A DNA stretch of 6,225 nt, from positions 1 to 6,225 of the forward strand of contig JAHEMP010000144.1 in assembly GCA_024643585.1 (NCBI GenBank), written 5' to 3'. Shown here in pieces: positions 5,099 to 6,225 of the stretch. The position numbers and the translations under genes are program-made. The notes beneath the pieces were generated by a model. That model was not told where the DNA came from and searched no databases. It was given only the letters and a program-made list of their open reading frames with translations. Every line of letters starts with the position of its first letter. The first letter of the stretch is position 1. This DNA is from Crocinitomicaceae bacterium. GTDB lineage: Bacteria > Bacteroidota > Bacteroidia > Flavobacteriales_D > Crocinitomicaceae.

Positions 5099-6225
5099 TT
5101 ACTTAATATCTTTTAATCTCAATTGAATGGAAGTTTTACCATTCCACTCATTTTCATCAATACAATAAACTGCTTCAAACGTTTTTTGATGTGTTGTAAC
5201 CTCCATTTTATTCCCCAATCCAAAACCAATCGCGGCGATTCCTTCTGAATTATTTTGTTTAACAAACAGTTTTAAATGTTCCTCTCCTACTCCTAATTTT
5301 TGAGCGTATCCAGTATCTTTGACGTTTTTGGTCAGGAAAACAGGTGTCATATTTTGTGGACCAAAAGGCTCGAATTGCTTCAAAATTCGAGTTAGTTTTG
5401 GGGTAATATCAGAGAAATTAATTTCGGCATCTATCGAAATTTCTGGCGTCAACATATCAGGATGAATAGTTTCTTGAACCACTTTTTCGAAAGCATTTTT
5501 AAATGTTAAATAATTTTCTTCTTTTAAGGTCATTCCTGCCGCATACATGTGACCCCCAAATTGTTCCAAATGTTCCGAACAAGCTTCCAAGGCATTGTAA
5601 ACATCAAACCCTTTTACAGAACGCGCCGAAGCAGCGTATCTGTCGCCACTTTTGGTAAAAACCAAGGTTGGTCGATAATAGGTTTCTATCAATCTCGAAG
5701 CGACAATTCCAATCACTCCTTTGTGCCAATCTTCTTGAAAAACTACCGAGGTAAAGCGTTTTTCTTCCTTATTTTCTATAATTTGACTAAGCGCTTCTAT
5801 GGTGATTTGTTTGTCCAAATCTTTCCTTTCAGAATTATACGCTTCTATTTCCGAGGCAAATTGTTGCGCTTGCTCAAAATCAAATTCCGTTAATAATTCT
5901 ACTGCATGATTCCCGTGTTTGATACGTCCAGCTGCATTGATTCTGGGTGCGATAATAAAAACCACATCGGTAATATCTAATGTTTTCTTTTTTACTTGAT
6001 GGGTCAATGCTTTAAATCCAGGTCTTGGATCAGCGTTAATAACCTGTAAACCAAAATAAGCCAAAACACGATTTTCTCCTGTCATCGGAACAATATCTGC
6101 GGCAATGGCTGTTGCTACCAAATCCAAATACGAAGTCAAATCTTCTACGCTTTGATTCCGGTTTTTACCCAATGCTTGAATTAATTTGAACCCAATGCCA
6201 CAACCACACAATTCATCATAAGGAT
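5099..6225 (-). CDS. recJ: Single-stranded-DNA-specific exonuclease RecJ (N-terminal part missing)
   Basis: RecJ degrades single-stranded DNA 5' to 3' in RecF-pathway recombination, base excision and mismatch repair. The frame runs on past the right edge: codons for PYDE precede the TTG at 6211, giving the RecJ-typical PYxELCGCGIGFK. That TTG is therefore an internal leucine codon. About 374 residues are visible; RecJ is near 570, so roughly 200 N-terminal residues with the first DHH phosphoesterase motifs are outside. Visible landmarks, numbered from that Leu, are ADIVPMTGENR (38-48), IAPRINAAGR (87-96), DWHKGVIGIVASR (161-173), SARSVKGFDV (195-204), the DHHA1 GGH motif (219-221) and the OB-fold segment EPFGPQN (281-287). 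All look intact. The transporter gene follows 14 bases downstream. Confidence 0.94.
   Translation of the reverse strand, partial: PYDELCGCGIGFKLIQALGKNRNQSVEDLTSYLDLVATAIAADIVPMTGENRVLAYFGLQVINADPRPGFKALTHQVKKKTLDITDVVFIIAPRINAAGRIKHGNHAVELLTEFDFEQAQQFASEIEAYNSERKDLDKQITIEALSQIIENKEEKRFTSVVFQEDWHKGVIGIVASRLIETYYRPTLVFTKSGDRYAASARSVKGFDVYNALEACSEHLEQFGGHMYAAGMTLKEENYLTFKNAFEKVVQETIHPDMLTPEISIDAEINFSDITPKLTRILKQFEPFGPQNMTPVFLTKNVKDTGYAQKLGVGEEHLKLFVKQNNSEGIAAIGFGLGNKMEVTTHQKTFEAVYCIDENEWNGKTSIQLRLKDIK

Noticed and set aside
5549..5893. 114-codon plus-strand open frame
   Set aside because: It lies wholly antisense to intact, well-conserved recJ sequence and its product resembles nothing; it is a shadow frame.
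6209..6211. TTG as the start of recJ
   Set aside because: In-frame codons continue to the right edge and spell RecJ-like residues (PYDE) directly before it.

Overview
The window looks like an ordinary chromosomal segment from a Bacteroidota bacterium, most likely a flavobacterium (Flavobacterium or a close relative). Three things point there: very AT-rich DNA with A-rich leaders and little Shine-Dalgarno signal; promoter elements of the Bacteroidota type (TAnnTTTG), with two exact matches at 1308-1315 (minus) and 2353-2360 (plus); and the protein set (YcbB-type L,D-transpeptidase, LpxH with a DxHFGAP start, crotonase with a GGGVG motif). The genus is inferred from general resemblance; no search was run.

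Layout, left to right. A plus-strand L,D-transpeptidase gene enters from the left edge and ends at 1043. It converges on a minus-strand tRNA-Ala(GGC) gene (1081-1154), with a strong hairpin between them. Behind the tRNA, on its 5' side, lies a 71-72 bp tandem repeat in which only the 5' third of the tRNA is copied twice more. A good minus-strand promoter sits upstream of the outermost copy. A plus-strand run follows: a crotonase-family enzyme, a 57-residue single-pass membrane protein six bases behind it, then a QueD/PTPS-family pterin synthase with its own promoter. After an intergenic inverted repeat built from CACGAATT words comes lpxH (lipid A synthesis). On the minus strand, converging on lpxH, are a major facilitator exporter and, upstream of it, recJ, which runs off the right edge.

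The genes do not form one pathway. They are housekeeping functions: cell wall cross-linking, acyl-CoA metabolism, a queuosine or pterin step, lipid A synthesis, transport, and single-strand DNA exonuclease activity. recJ and the transporter are 14 bases apart on one strand and are probably co-transcribed. The crotonase and the small membrane protein are probably also co-transcribed.

I found no convincing new defence, mobile or biosynthetic system. The parts most worth a second look are the tRNA-Ala 5'-fragment array with an unusual base 15/48 combination in the intact tRNA, the CACGAATT inverted repeat, and the small membrane protein.
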